The position numbers and the translations under genes were made by a program. Shown one piece after another: positions 47,903 through 59,490 of a stretch of DNA of 64,000 bases (positions are counted from its first letter, which is position 1; each line of letters begins with the position of its first letter). Source of the DNA: Quercus robur (Eukaryota > Streptophyta > Magnoliopsida > Fagales > Fagaceae); contig NC_065544.1 of the NCBI RefSeq assembly GCF_932294415.1, positions 30,739,710 through 30,803,709 of the forward strand. The letters are read 5' to 3'. The notes below the pieces were generated by a model. It was given only the letters and a program-made list of their open reading frames with translations, did not search any database and had not been told where the DNA came from.

Positions 47903-47912
47903 AAACAATATT

Positions 47913-49033
47913 TGTCATAGATTCTAAACATGCGTATCTAAACAATTGTCATAAAATCTAGATATCTACCAAATATCTACCTTTCAAGTTTCAAGAGAAG
48001 GATATCTACCTTTCAAACCCACCGTAGTGGTTCTTGACTCCTGAGCCAACGCCGATTGAGATCAATCCTGCAGCACCCGATACTCATTTTAACATGTTTT
48101 CCGCGAGCACCTGATATTTAAATATGCTATTTTTTTCTTCTTCTTCTTCTTTCTTTCTTCGTTGTATTTTTTTTTTTTTTTTTTTCAAATTGCGTTGGAT
48201 TGTTTGCTTTCGTTCACTCATTTTATGAATCATCATTCTGTCTCTCTATCATGTCTCAATCATATAATTGACATTTCTTCTTTTTGATTTTGCTTGAAAA
48301 TTGACATATCATCTTACTATTATGTAAAAGAACAATGCAGTACAAATCCACCATTTCGTGAACGATGGTTCTTTTTTTCATTTTTTGAAGTCCATAAACA
48401 TTGCGCATTATTTTTAATGATTAATAGTAAAAGAGAGTAGAGGAATAATGTAACTACTATTGAATTTGTAATTTCCTTTTAGAGCTTCTTGAACATGTAT
48501 TCTTTTATATATGTTTTATACCTTATCCCCTTTGCTTCACTCATCTGTTTAAGTGAACGATTAACCACTTTTTCCAATTTGTTCCAGACCCAGCATAATT
48601 TTTGTCTTCTTATATTAAGTAAGAGAGGAAGACAAAGAATAATTCCCAGAGTTTTATTTGGAAACGGATCTCTAAAATTATTTTTGTAAATGATTGTGGA
48701 TTGATTTGAATAAAAGTTTTCGAAATTTTTGTCCACGGTGAGATGTAGACGTTCTGCCGTATTGGCATGAATATGATTTTTTTTTTTTTTTTTGATGACC
48801 CACAAAGGAGAAAAACAAAAAATACGCCATCGAAGTGTGACAATTGACAAATTCCTACCATAACACGTCTTTCATGAGAACCCGAAATACATGGCTTTGA
48901 GTTTCCTAAATGAATTTAGCCTCCAATGACAAAGACAACTTTTTTATCGCTAATTGGGATGATAAACCATGAGAGGTGGATATTACTTTACAGGAACTCA
49001 CCACATTAACATGAATTTTATTTTCGTTAAGAA
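47913..49033. other. Intergenic DNA, AT-rich
   Basis: Homopolymer T and A runs near 48168-48185 and 48780-48795; short frames here fall in low-complexity DNA. No gene or named repeat recognised. Confidence 0.5.
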
Positions 49034-49038
49034 TTTTG

Positions 49039-49640
49039 TGTTGGTGTGGTGTGTGTTTCAAACACTTTTATTCTTATTTATTTTCTAGCCGTTGAAAATT
49101 TATGAGAAAAATAGCCGTTGGGCAATTATGAGAAAAATAGCCGTTAGACAATAATTGATAATATAGCCGTTGGGCTTTTAAGGGTTATTAGTAACCAATA
49201 ACTATAGACTATTATCTTCATAAGTACCTTATATAATACTCATTATAACACACTTTCTAAATGGTCTTTTTTACTACTCTATATTTTAGAAATACACAAG
49301 TCTACTATCTTTCTCTCCCACATATTTTTTCTACAAGAATATTTGTTCTAAGGAAAGACAATAGAGGGTTGTTCTTAAACCTTTTGTGAGTGGAAGTGCT
49401 TACAACACAAAGGTTGACGCTATAGTCTAATTCTGGGGGGTTGTTTGGTCAAGAGAACCAATCGTATCAAATTTTACTTTTGGGTAGCATGAATCAACCT
49501 TTAAGGACAACGCTTTCATAGCGTGATTCTATAGCATTGTGAGATTGTTCTAAACTCCTTTTTATTTTATGTTCTTGCTAATTATTTGGGACATTATTTT
49601 TTGTATCAAAACTTGTTTATTCACTAAAATATTTCCAACA
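49039..49640 (+). mobile_element. Solo LTR (602 bp) with exact 5-bp target duplication
   Basis: Ends TGTTGG...CCAACA form a 6-bp terminal inverted repeat and TTTTG occurs at 49034-49038 and 49641-49645. It has a promoter-like TATATAAT at 49230-49237 and, upstream of that, four TAGCCGTT motifs at 26-bp spacing. No PBS or interior follows, so this is a solo LTR, probably Copia. Orientation is taken from the TATA box. Confidence 0.75.
49086..49175 (+). promoter_or_regulatory. Four MSA-like (M-phase activator) motifs at 26-bp period in the solo LTR
   Basis: TAGCCGTT starts at 49086, 49112, 49138 and 49164. On the other strand copies 2-4 read CCCAACGGCTA, TCTAACGGCTA and CCCAACGGCTA, each a full match to the plant MSA consensus YCYAACGGYYA bound by three-repeat MYB proteins; copy 1 (TTCAACGGCTA) matches at 10 of 11. 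They lie about 65-145 bp upstream of the TATA box. Confidence 0.65.
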
Positions 49641-49743
49641 TTTTGTAACTCAAAAGATACCTCATAGTATTTAAATAGTTATAGTTTAAAATACTCTCTT
49701 CCATTTTAACTATTGAATCAAAAAAAGAAAAAAAATTAATTTC

Positions 49744-50842
49744 TATAAGGTTGAATTTATTCAACCATGTGTTGGCTTTATTTGGTGTCAAATTTGTTTG
49801 TAATTCAGCAATTAGAAACCTGTATTTAGGTGGGAATTATGTAAGGGTTGTGTGTAAGAGAGTGTGAAGATTTGATCAAGTGCGTGCAATCAAAGAGCAT
49901 TTTTGCGACTGGAACTCGCGATTGACTCGCGAGTGGTGACTCGCCAAAAGTGTCACACGTGTGAAGCATGCAAGAAGTTGAAGGGTTATGACAGCTGGAT
50001 CACTATAGGACAAAAAGTACAGTCTGGCCTTTCTGTTAGTTGACGATTGGAACTCGTGACTCATCCCAGTCGCAAGTCACTTGCCAAAGCCCCCTGTTTT
50101 GCAAAAAATTGACTTTTCACATTCCTTCTCATACCCTACTATAAATAATCTTATACCCACGAAATGTAGAGAGTTTCTAGAGAGAATTTTGAGAGAGAAA
50201 TCCCAGAGAACAACAAGATTAATTCATCTACAATCTTATACATTTGACTCTTTAAATTCCTCTACTCTCACCCTCTCCATTGACATACCCTTGAGAGGAG
50301 CTTTAGCCAAATCCTTAACTCACCATATTCATACCAGTGAGAAGGTTATTTGGTGCTTGGAAAGTAGTTTAGAGAGGACCAATTCTTTTGGTTGATGCAA
50401 TGTGCTTATTACGGAATCCAGTAAGCTAGAGAAAACAAGGTTAGACCAAACCCTATTGGAGCAAGAAGCTTGAAGGGCTTATGTGCATCGAGTAGACTAG
50501 GCTTAGAGGGTTTATTGCTATTCATGTATCCCAATTGATTTTCTAGTAGGCCATTTTACTGCTTGGAGGGAGGCGGAGAGGTTTTTTGCCGAGTTCTTCA
50601 GTTTCCTCTTAGATAACACGTGCCGATGTTATCTTGTGTTTGCATCTCTTTAACACTTACTCTTTACTTTTAATTATTGCTGTGTTATGATTACATTATG
50701 GCTTAGAGTAGTTTGGTTGTTTGGGTATAGCTTGTACTTATCATTCTGCACATATATTGTTTGAATATAAGCTTGTGTTGGTAATTTTGAAATTGAGGGG
50801 TCTAATCATTCACTAGTGTTTTACACACCAAGTGAACTTTCA
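49744..50842 (+). mobile_element. Solo LTR related to the LTRs of the 35087-42933 element
   Basis: Shares order and phrases with those LTRs: GTGTTGGCTTTA, GTAAGGGTTGTGTGTAAGAG, GAGAGGTTTTTTGCCGAGTT, TCTTCAGTTTCCTCTT, and the final TTTACAC...ACTTTCA. It begins TATAAGG (TG start mutated) and ends TTTCA. Flanks ATTTC and TTTTC are a possible 5-bp duplication with one mismatch. It also has CG-centred motifs (CTCGCGATTGACTCGCGAG near 49914). No interior, so a diverged solo LTR. Confidence 0.7.
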
Positions 50843-51163
50843 TTTTCAACCACTCACAATTTACCACTTTAACAAGTGATTGAAAATTGTATTCTTAGAC
50901 TTATTCTTCAATCACAATACTTGATAAAAATAATAACAATTATGGAAAAAGTTTGTGTACCGAAACATATAAGTTTTAGAAAAGAATTTCAATACATTTT
51001 TTCAAAAAGAGCTTTTGAGTTTTATTACTTTCCCCCTATTGCCCCTTCTAAATTATTCAATATTCTAAAAGCAATGCTTCATTCGCTCACCTAAATGGTA
51101 AATCCATTATAAACGTAATTAGTAAGATAAACTACTAGATATATAGGAAGGAGCATTTCTCTT

Positions 51164-51780
51164 AGAGATGGCAATTTTGAGCCCCCCCTCCCGCTTCCCC
51201 CCGCGCGGGTTTTCCCCGCCCCGCAAAGGTGGTGCGGCGAGGATGGGGCAAGATTTTAGCCTTGCACCAGGGGGCGGGGCGGGGATGGGTTTAGACTTTT
51301 TAAACCCGTCCCGTCCTACATTAAATTTTTCATATCCTAAAACCCTACTATTTAAACAAATATATTAATATTAGCTTATTTTATCCTACCTAATGTGGTT
51401 TTCTGCCTTTATTTTGTTATGTATTATAATATGAGTTTTTTTTTTTTTTTTTGGTAATTGTCTTATTAAACACTTGGATATGTTATTCAATATTTTCTAA
51501 AAAATTGATTTGATTGAATATGATAGATTTAGTTGTAATTTTAGGTATATTTTTATTAGTGAAATAGGTTTCATTAAAAAAATATACTTGTAGGACAAAT
51601 TAACAAAAAGTAGAATTTTACGGGGTGGGGCGGGGCTTTGCAGGGCCCCAAGGGACGGGGATGGGGTGAGAAATTTTTCCCCGTCATGTGAGGTGGGGCA
51701 GGGATGGGGCAAGACAAAACTATTTGGGGCGGGGATGAAGACCCCATCCCTTGGCCTCGCCCTGCTCCATTGTCATCCCT
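51164..51780. mobile_element. Element with GC-rich ends (GGGGCGGGG type)
   Basis: Both ends are strikingly GC-rich (CCCCGCCCCGC, GGGGCGGGGCGGGGATGGG) in AT-rich surroundings, with AT-rich DNA between. Ends AGAGATGGCAAT and, inverted, AGGGATGACAAT form a short TIR. Flanks ATTTCTCTT and ATTTTCTCTT may be the target duplication. A dispersed non-autonomous plant repeat is likely; apparent proteins across it are compositional. Confidence 0.55.
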
Positions 51781-53647
51781 TATTTTCTCTTTACTCTTCC
51801 TTTCTCCGCTCTTTCATACCCTTCACAAAAAGATTCAACCCTTTCAATTATTAGTTTGTCCCTACTCATTTTTCTAATCCTTAATGCATGCCCATCAAGG
51901 GTCAGGGTTCAAGTCTTTAGAAGAGTGTTTCATATACATATACATTTAGATTATGTTAGAGTATAATTTTTATCTGGTATAAAAAAAAATTTATTGGATT
52001 GATAGGAAATATCTAGAGTTTGAAACTATAAGAAAGCCAAGAGATGGAAGAGAAAAAAAGACAGTGATAGCTTTAAGGTTTTAGTGCCCCTACATTAAGT
52101 AGGTTCTTTCAATTATTATTTTGTATAAAATTTGTAAAAATTTGGGATAATTGGATTTGCTTTTCTTTGATAAGATAGTAAGATACACTCTTTTTTACTA
52201 AGATAATAATATATATTTTTTAAGTGTCGAAAAAAAGTCAAGAGAGCATCTGGTTAACACTATAGACAACTAAGGTAATGGCCTCAAGCCCCCAAATATT
52301 GAAAAAAGGCCCCCTCTTTTAAACAATAAAATATATTATATTTATCTCTCTCACATGATGTAAAACCCCTCTCACTTAGAAAAAATAATTTAAGGTTCCC
52401 CTATTGACCAATAAAATGCATTGTCTATTAAAATTAGTAGGTGAAAAAACAAAATTAAGGCTTAGTTTCCCAAAACAAATAAAGTGGATAAACATTTTCT
52501 ACTTTATCTTAATTTTTTTTTTCTTGAGTACTTTTCCTCTTTTCCTGTTAGTATGATACATCAAATATTCATCATCATGTTAGTGTAGCCCTCCACGTGA
52601 CATTTAATTTTATACTTTTCCTTTGTGTACCTTTTTCTTTTTTGTAATTTAACTTAATATTGTGCTTAATGCTATTGTTTGTTTGATATTAGTTTATTTA
52701 GTATTTTATTGAAAGTGTGCTAAAATATACTTGTACTTTGAAAAAGTTAAAAAAAAAAAATGAAATCTTAAAAAACGTGCATAAAAACTAAAAGATAAAA
52801 GCTAAAAAAACTAAACTGCAAGCAAATGAACACTTGTATAGTAAACAAAATCAATTTTAAAAAATAAAATAAATGTTTTAACAGTACGGTAGGCACACCC
52901 TTTTTATTTTGCTAAGCATCTCCTTTGACTTGTAGTTGATAAATTCTTATTTGTACAGTTTCGTTTTTTTATTTTATTTTATTTTATTTTTATTTTATAA
53001 ATTAGGTTCTATTGCTATATATATACTTTAAAATTTATTTTATTCTAGTTGAATTAAAATTTTCTATTGTAGATCATGTTTCAATTATTCTTAAATATTT
53101 TCTAATATAAATGTTTACTAGAAAAAAAAAATCTATTTGGATATGAAAAACTTAAAATTAAAAAAAAAAAAAAAGAGAGAAAAAATTAAAAAGTACTTGA
53201 ATCTCAAAAAATAACTTTGGATAAATTTTTACTAGTAATAAACAAAGTACAACTGAAAATCTTTCAAAATTAATATTGACAAAATCTTATTTGAGTGGAT
53301 TAGTCACGTTATCAATTAAAAATAAAATGTTAGCAGAATTTGAATAATTTTTTTAAATAATTTTGCATATCAAAAGGCATGGAAAATATATTTTAAATGA
53401 AAAAAAAAAATTGACACCAAAAGTTAAATAATATGATTTAATTAAATTTAATTATAAAAAAAAGGTCATATTAAAATTGTCGGCTTGGGCTCCCAAGAAA
53501 ATTGATTTGACCCAGTATCCATGGTTCAAGTACAGTGAAGTAATTTTGGAGTAAGGGGGCAGTTTTGACCTAAAAGGATAAGGGTAAGGGTGCACACGGT
53601 GTGGCGGTAGAATTTTGGGTCATATATATCACTACACCTCATCTTAA

Positions 53648-54043
53648 TAGCTTGTTTGGATGGAGGGGGAGTAGAGGATAATAGAGTAGATGGAGGAGAG
53701 TAGGCTAAATTACCTTGTTTGGATATTTTTTAAGGGATTTGGAGGGGTTTGGAAGGATTCTAATTACTTCTAACCCCTCTTTTTTAATTCTCCCAAATTG
53801 GAGAGATTTGGAGGGAGAGTAGAGTATAGAAATACTTGACCAAATGAATTATTAAATTTACCCTAACCATATTAACAAAATTACAAACTATGAAAAGGCT
53901 AAATATTTCTCTCCCCCTTACTTAATTTTAATAACATCCAAAGAAGGTGGAGGATAATCATTCCTTTTTACTCTCCTCTCCACTACTCTCTTTCCCCCTA
54001 CTCCCCTCTACTCTCCTCTCGCTCTAAACTTCCAAACATAGCA
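53648..54043. mobile_element. Tourist-like (PIF/Harbinger) MITE
   Basis: Ends TAGCTTGTTTGGA and, inverted, TGCTATGTTTGGA, flanked by TAA on both sides (53645-53647, 54044-54046), the standard 3-bp duplication of this superfamily. Inner arms GGAGGGGGAGTAGAGG and CCTCTACTCTCCTC pair further. No coding capacity. Confidence 0.75.
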
Positions 54044-55638
54044 TAATTGATTTGTCATCTTATCAGTCTAGTGTGGTTTTAGATTGTGCAATACATTGTG
54101 GTTTGGTCGGTTTCAATGATTTCTATATTGATAAAGAGGAAGAGTTTGTCATTTGCTTATGTTTTCTAGTGTATATAAATTGTCCTGAATAAAGTTTGGC
54201 TACAAATAGTTGTATCTAATAATTACAACTCTACTCAATATTTTTTTTATTGGATGTAAATTTTAACAAATCTATCATATTGAATTGCATTTTCTTTTTA
54301 TATCCCCAATACTTACAAAATTTCAAGATGATCAAAGGCCGATAGCTATGTCATCAATGAAATGTTTAAATTTTAAGTTTTTGTAGTCTAAAAATTATGC
54401 ACAAAAAATAAGTTTATGGACTTAATAGTAAATAAAATTTGATTGACACAAAATTTGACAAGTGTGTCAAAAACATAAAGAACATACAATCTAACAGTTA
54501 TATTTTCAAAATATATAATCATGTTAATTTTTTTAGAGGAAGTTGTTACCATTAGTTACAACCAAGTTTGCAACCAAACTTTATCCTTATTTATATATAG
54601 CAATATGTGTAGGTAATTGCAAATTAGAAATTTTTTTTTTTTTTAATTAGTGAAATCCAATGCTTCATATTACATATATTAAATATATAAAAAGCTTACA
54701 GTACATCAACAGGTGTGGTGTGGTGTAGTCTTTTGCGGTTTTAAGAAAATACCACACCGGCACCTATGGATGTGTTTTTTGGACCTCCACCACGATAAAT
54801 GGTGCGGTAACTATATTTATCAGTGGCGACTCCAGGAATTTTGTCCAGGGTGTTCCTATTCCACTTTGAAAAAATTTCGGGTAATTTCAGTCTGTTTTGG
54901 GACGTTTTGGTAAATATCAACCGAAATTCAAGATTTGGCCCGCATGAAGTTTATGCTTTAAAAAAAAAATGTTCTTAAAACCAAAACAAATTTGCATTCT
55001 GTACACCGAAAAATCTCAAAAGGAAAAAAAAAAAGAAAAGAAAAGAAAAGAAATGAACAAAGGTACCTATAGAATAAACTATAAGTTCATTTGAAATATT
55101 AATAAAATTATTAATTATTGTTGTTTAGTTGTTTTATAAATTTGTTTTTCTTTTATAAACTATAATTTGTTGTATTGTTGTTTCATTAATTATTAAATTA
55201 TTAATTGATGTTTAGCCTAACATAATTTAATTCTTTTGTCTTTTATAATGTATTAGTTAATTAAATTATTAATTATTGATGTTTAGTTGCTTCGTTAAAT
55301 TTTTTTACTAACTACTAACAGTCTAGCACACACCCCACTGTGCATTAGCACACACTAACACACACCTCATGTGTACACACATCCTTGCCTCTCCGATACT
55401 GTACCGGAGGTCGTTTTGGTTTAGTTAGAGAAACAAAATATTTTGATATCAATTAATATCGGTGTACTATTTTGAAATTACCACTAAATATATATATTTT
55501 CTTAAAAATTTTATATATTCTCTTAAAAATATATAAAATAATTTTAAAGTCTGACATAATAATTCCTTTAAATGTAGTAATAATTATGGTTGCAGTATAA
55601 ATTTTTTTTTAGAAGAGTTGTAGTTTAATAATATTATC

Positions 55639-55696
55639 AAGTACATGTACTTACAACCTTTTTATTTCAAAAAAAAAAAAAAGTAAATGTACTTAC
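55639..55696 (+). repeat. Micro-insertion with poly(A), 16-bp direct repeats
   Basis: AAGTACATGTACTTAC (55639-55654) and AAGTAAATGTACTTAC (55681-55696), one mismatch, flank a 26-bp insert AACCTTTTTATTTC plus A's. Confidence 0.6.
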
Positions 55697-56014
55697 TAAA
55701 TGCAATAATGAAAAGACAAGAGAAATAAAAATTAATGTGCAAAAATTAAAGCTAGGCACGTGGGTGGTTGGAGATAAGGCTGAAAATTTTGAAAGCTGTT
55801 GACTCATTCAATGACTTCAGTATTCACGTGGGAAGTGGGACTCTATTGTACGGTGAGGGGATATGAAAATATGGTATATTATAATTAATATATAAGAAAA
55901 AAGCAGCTTACTGACTTGTTTGTCTTTTTTTTCTTTTTTCGTAAAGACTTTTTTGTCTTAAACTTTCGATATCATTATAATATTCTAATTAATTTTAGCG
56001 TTTGTTTAATGGCC

Positions 56015-56021
56015 TATAAAC
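56015..56021 (+). promoter_or_regulatory. TATA box of SCPL gene 3
   Basis: TATAAAC within GGCCTATAAACG, 85-91 bases before the start codon; transcription about 30 bases downstream would leave a 5' UTR of about 60 nt. Confidence 0.45.
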
Positions 56022-56105
56022 GTAAACGAAGAAGAAAGACAGAGCCCAACCAATTTTTGGCTTGTGGTGTGGTGTGTTTACTTAGGGAGATAGCCAAAGT
56101 CAAGC

Positions 56106-59100
56106 ATGGCAACACCTCTGACACCAAACCCAGCTTACAAATGCATGACCAAGTTGTTCTCACATATACTTCTTATAGTGCTTTTCCTCACCATTGTTGA
56201 GTCCCAATCAATCATTGAGTCCTTACCAGGCTACTCTGGCAGTCTTCCTTTCAAACTTGAAACTGGGTAGGTGTTAAGACTTAAAAGAGTTTGTACTTCT
56301 CTTTCATATTTACTGCAAATTGGTCATGTGGTATCATGGAATATGTGACAGTGAAAGTCATGGATTTTGTAACCAACCAGGTACATAGGCGTGGGAGACT
56401 TAGATGATGTGCAGCTTTTCTATTACTTCATTGAGTCTGAGAGAAGTCCAAAAGATGATCCACTCGTGCTTTGGCTCACTGGAGGTCCGGGTTGTTCAGC
56501 TTTTTCTGGCCTAGTATTTGAAATAGGTACGTATGAATTATTCTGATTCTTAATTATTTTGTTTTATTTTTGGTCACCAAGTAACAAAAATAACTGAGGT
56601 ATATAAAAGAAAAAGAAGAAAGCCTTAGCATTTCTAGTTGATTAATATTGCCAGATTAGCTTTTAAACGCTATCTGAAACTTTACAAATTTAACTTAGTT
56701 TTTTGCATGGTTTTAAAAACCAGTATAGTGAAAGAATCGAAAAAGAAACTGATTACCGGTTTTTTGGTCAAACCGAGATCCAATCGATGGTCGAATCGGT
56801 GATGTCATAAATAATTTAATTAATAAATTTTTAAATTATATAAATAAATAATAATTTTTTATAATAAAACTAATTAATAATTTATGAATACACTTGTAAA
56901 CTAAAATGCTTTGTAAACTATAATGCTCTATAATTCATTAACTACTAATAATTGAAAGAATAATTGAATATAAAAGTTACCCGTAGAGTAGTGGACTGAA
57001 TCTAATAATATATATATATATATATATTACTTGAATGTTTATAAAATTTAATTTTTGGTGAAAGTCTATATAATATATTATGCATCTTTATAAATGATAA
57101 CAGTAACTAGTTAATTTAGATTCAACTAAAAAAAAAAAAAAAAGTAACTAATTAGTTTATACCTAAGTCTTTTTTTGAGCAAAGTTTATACCTAACTCAA
57201 TGAACTTATAAGATATATATATATTATAAATAAATAAACTTGTGGATTTAGAAACCCAAAACTCAAAAAGCCAGCCTTTTGCCGTTGGAACTATAAAAAA
57301 AAGTCAGCCACTGTCAGTCATTTTTATGTTTCCCACGTCTTCCAATATTTTATTAAAAGAATTTTTTTTTTCTATATCACGTCTTCCTGGTTCCTATTAC
57401 CCACTTCAGGTTTAAGTTTAACTCTTCATTTTTCAGATCTCTAAAGTCTAAATACACTCTCTCTATTCAAGCTTTCAAGTTTCACGCTTTCAGCCTCTTC
57501 CTCTCTATTCAAGCTTTCAAGTTTCAACATCTTCCTCTCTGTGTTCATGCCTTCAACCCCAGTTTGCAAATGTCAATGAATCAATGGTGCCACCCACCTA
57601 CCAACGCTGTCCCAGTTAGGCTGAGAACCTAGCAACGCCATCCCAGTGTTAGGCTCTCGTCAGTGGCGTAAAGACAGAGTTGCCAATAACCGGTTCAACC
57701 ACACCGGTTCCGGTTTTACGGTTCAACCGTCCGATTTTCAATACATTCCGATTTTTTGTTATTTTTCGGTTTTTAATCATAATCGGGCCGGATTAATAAC
57801 CGATTCTCGATTGAACCGATCGGTTCGATCCCATTTTTAAAACCATGATTGTTTGCAAGGCGCATTACCGTTGTCACACATAGTGTCTATGGTGACCCGT
57901 GCCTTTAGTAAAAGGTACATTTTAAAAATGAATAAAAAAATTTAAATTTGTTTGTCCTCTATTCCATTTTGGGATGTCCCAAAATATTATCTTATTTCTA
58001 AAAATAAAAGTTATTAATTTACTAATGTTCTTATTATACTCTTATTTTATTAATAATTTAATATTTTAATAAATTTATTTAAGGGTAGTTTTGAAAATTT
58101 ATACATTTTTAAAATGTAGACAAGATAATAAATGATGTTCCCTTAAAAAATTTGACTTTTCAATCGGGATAAACAAAGTGGGAAGGAGGGAGCAATCATT
58201 TTCTACTCCATTAATTTGTGGAAATTTTTCGCTATCGCCAATGCCACAGTTTCAATATTTCTTAAACAATAAGATAATATTATTGACTAAAAAAAAAAAA
58301 AAAAACCGCCAACCATTCCTAACCTAACCAGAGACTAGAAGTATTGTTGTTGATGATAACATCTTAGAAAACTTTTGCAAAATTTCAACATCTTAATGCC
58401 ATCGTCATGTGAAGATGAAAGCTTGAGTGAGGTCAACATCAATTCGGGCTGGCTAAGAAAATAACGTATTGGAAGTAAGATCCTTTATAGTTCATAGATA
58501 AACTTCACTGATCTCTCGTTTATTAGGGGGAAAAAAATTCACTGATGCGATTTTTAAACGAGTATATTGTATTTTTTGGTATTATCAATAATTTTTAAAT
58601 ATATATGAAACCAGTGTTAATCAATGTTTATTTAAACGTTAAAAACGTGTCAAAAGCCAATCTAATTAATTTCCAATGAATATGTAGGATTTTAAGAAAT
58701 TCATTAATGTATATTTAATTGCCAATATATCACAAGTTTCATTTGATGTCATTAATGACATCACAAGTTTCAACTGATAGCCAAATAGAACCAGACACCG
58801 ACACCCTCCACTATATTCACCAAGCAAAAAAAAAAAAAAAAAAAAAAGATAAAAAAAGATAAAAAAAACTAAATGACAAATCAAATGAACTTATTTTTAC
58901 AATAGATTAAACATTACAAATTTAAAGATGTACTTAATTAGAGTTTTACCATTTAAAATTTTAAACGATCAATGTGACACTATGTAAATTGTTAAATTCA
59001 GGAAATAAAATTTTAATCGTGAAATGAACTTTTTCCATTTTATGAATTTCACATATAGTTTACCTCGGGAATTTTGGAGAATTTTGACCCATAATTTGGA

Positions 59101-59454
59101 ACTAGCTTGTTACCCTATGAACATGCATAAGATACCTTTACAAATAAGTATAACTAAATGCATTTTAAAATTTTACCAAGTTTATATATAATGTTTGTAT
59201 ATTTGTATTAAAAATAAGTTAAATTGCAATTCATTAAATTCTCAATTTTAGTTTGTCCAAACACTATAATAATAATAATAATAATAATAATAATCATTGA
59301 TGGTGATTTATTTTAAGGTTTATTAATTTTGATTTTATGAATTTCACACTAAATAACTTGTTCAACACAAAAAATTAAGAAAATTACATGAAATACATGA
59401 CATAAAATTAGACTCCAATTGGAGATCTAATGAATTTTCTCTTAGCTTTGACTT

Positions 59455-59490
<36 letters not shown>

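Larger units (their letters stand above)
50848..56014. other. Repeat-rich intergenic DNA upstream of SCPL gene 3
   Basis: Holds the GC-rich element (51164-51780), a Tourist-like MITE (53648-54043), a CAGTGGCGACTCCAGGAATT phrase near 54822 resembling one end of a hAT-type element with no partner found, and one micro-insertion (55639-55696). Otherwise AT-rich with poly-A/T runs. No coding gene seen. Confidence 0.55.
56706..57847. mobile_element. Non-autonomous hAT-like element in gene 3 intron 2
   Basis: Ends CATGGTTTTAAAAAC and, inverted, CATGGTTTTAAAAAT. Sub-terminal AACCGGTTC, ACCGATCGGT and GGTTCAACC motifs match the style of the element at 31849-32441. Flanks GTTTTTTG and ATTGTTTG agree at 6 of 8 positions, a possible decayed 8-bp duplication. 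Interior is AT-rich with no transposase. Confidence 0.6.

Noticed and set aside
48479..48861. Two overlapping - strand frames of 83 and 123 residues
   Set aside because: Both include a poly-K stretch from a T homopolymer and show no family features.
51168..51368. Pro/Gly-rich 66-residue frame
   Set aside because: It results from the GGGGCGGGG composition of a non-coding element.
54822..54860. CAGTGGCGACTCCAGGAATT as an end of a hAT element
   Set aside because: No inverted partner or target duplication was found within several kb, so no element is called.
58504..58546. A further micro-insertion with TTCACTGAT direct repeats
   Set aside because: The repeat is only 9 bp and the A run is short, so chance cannot be excluded.
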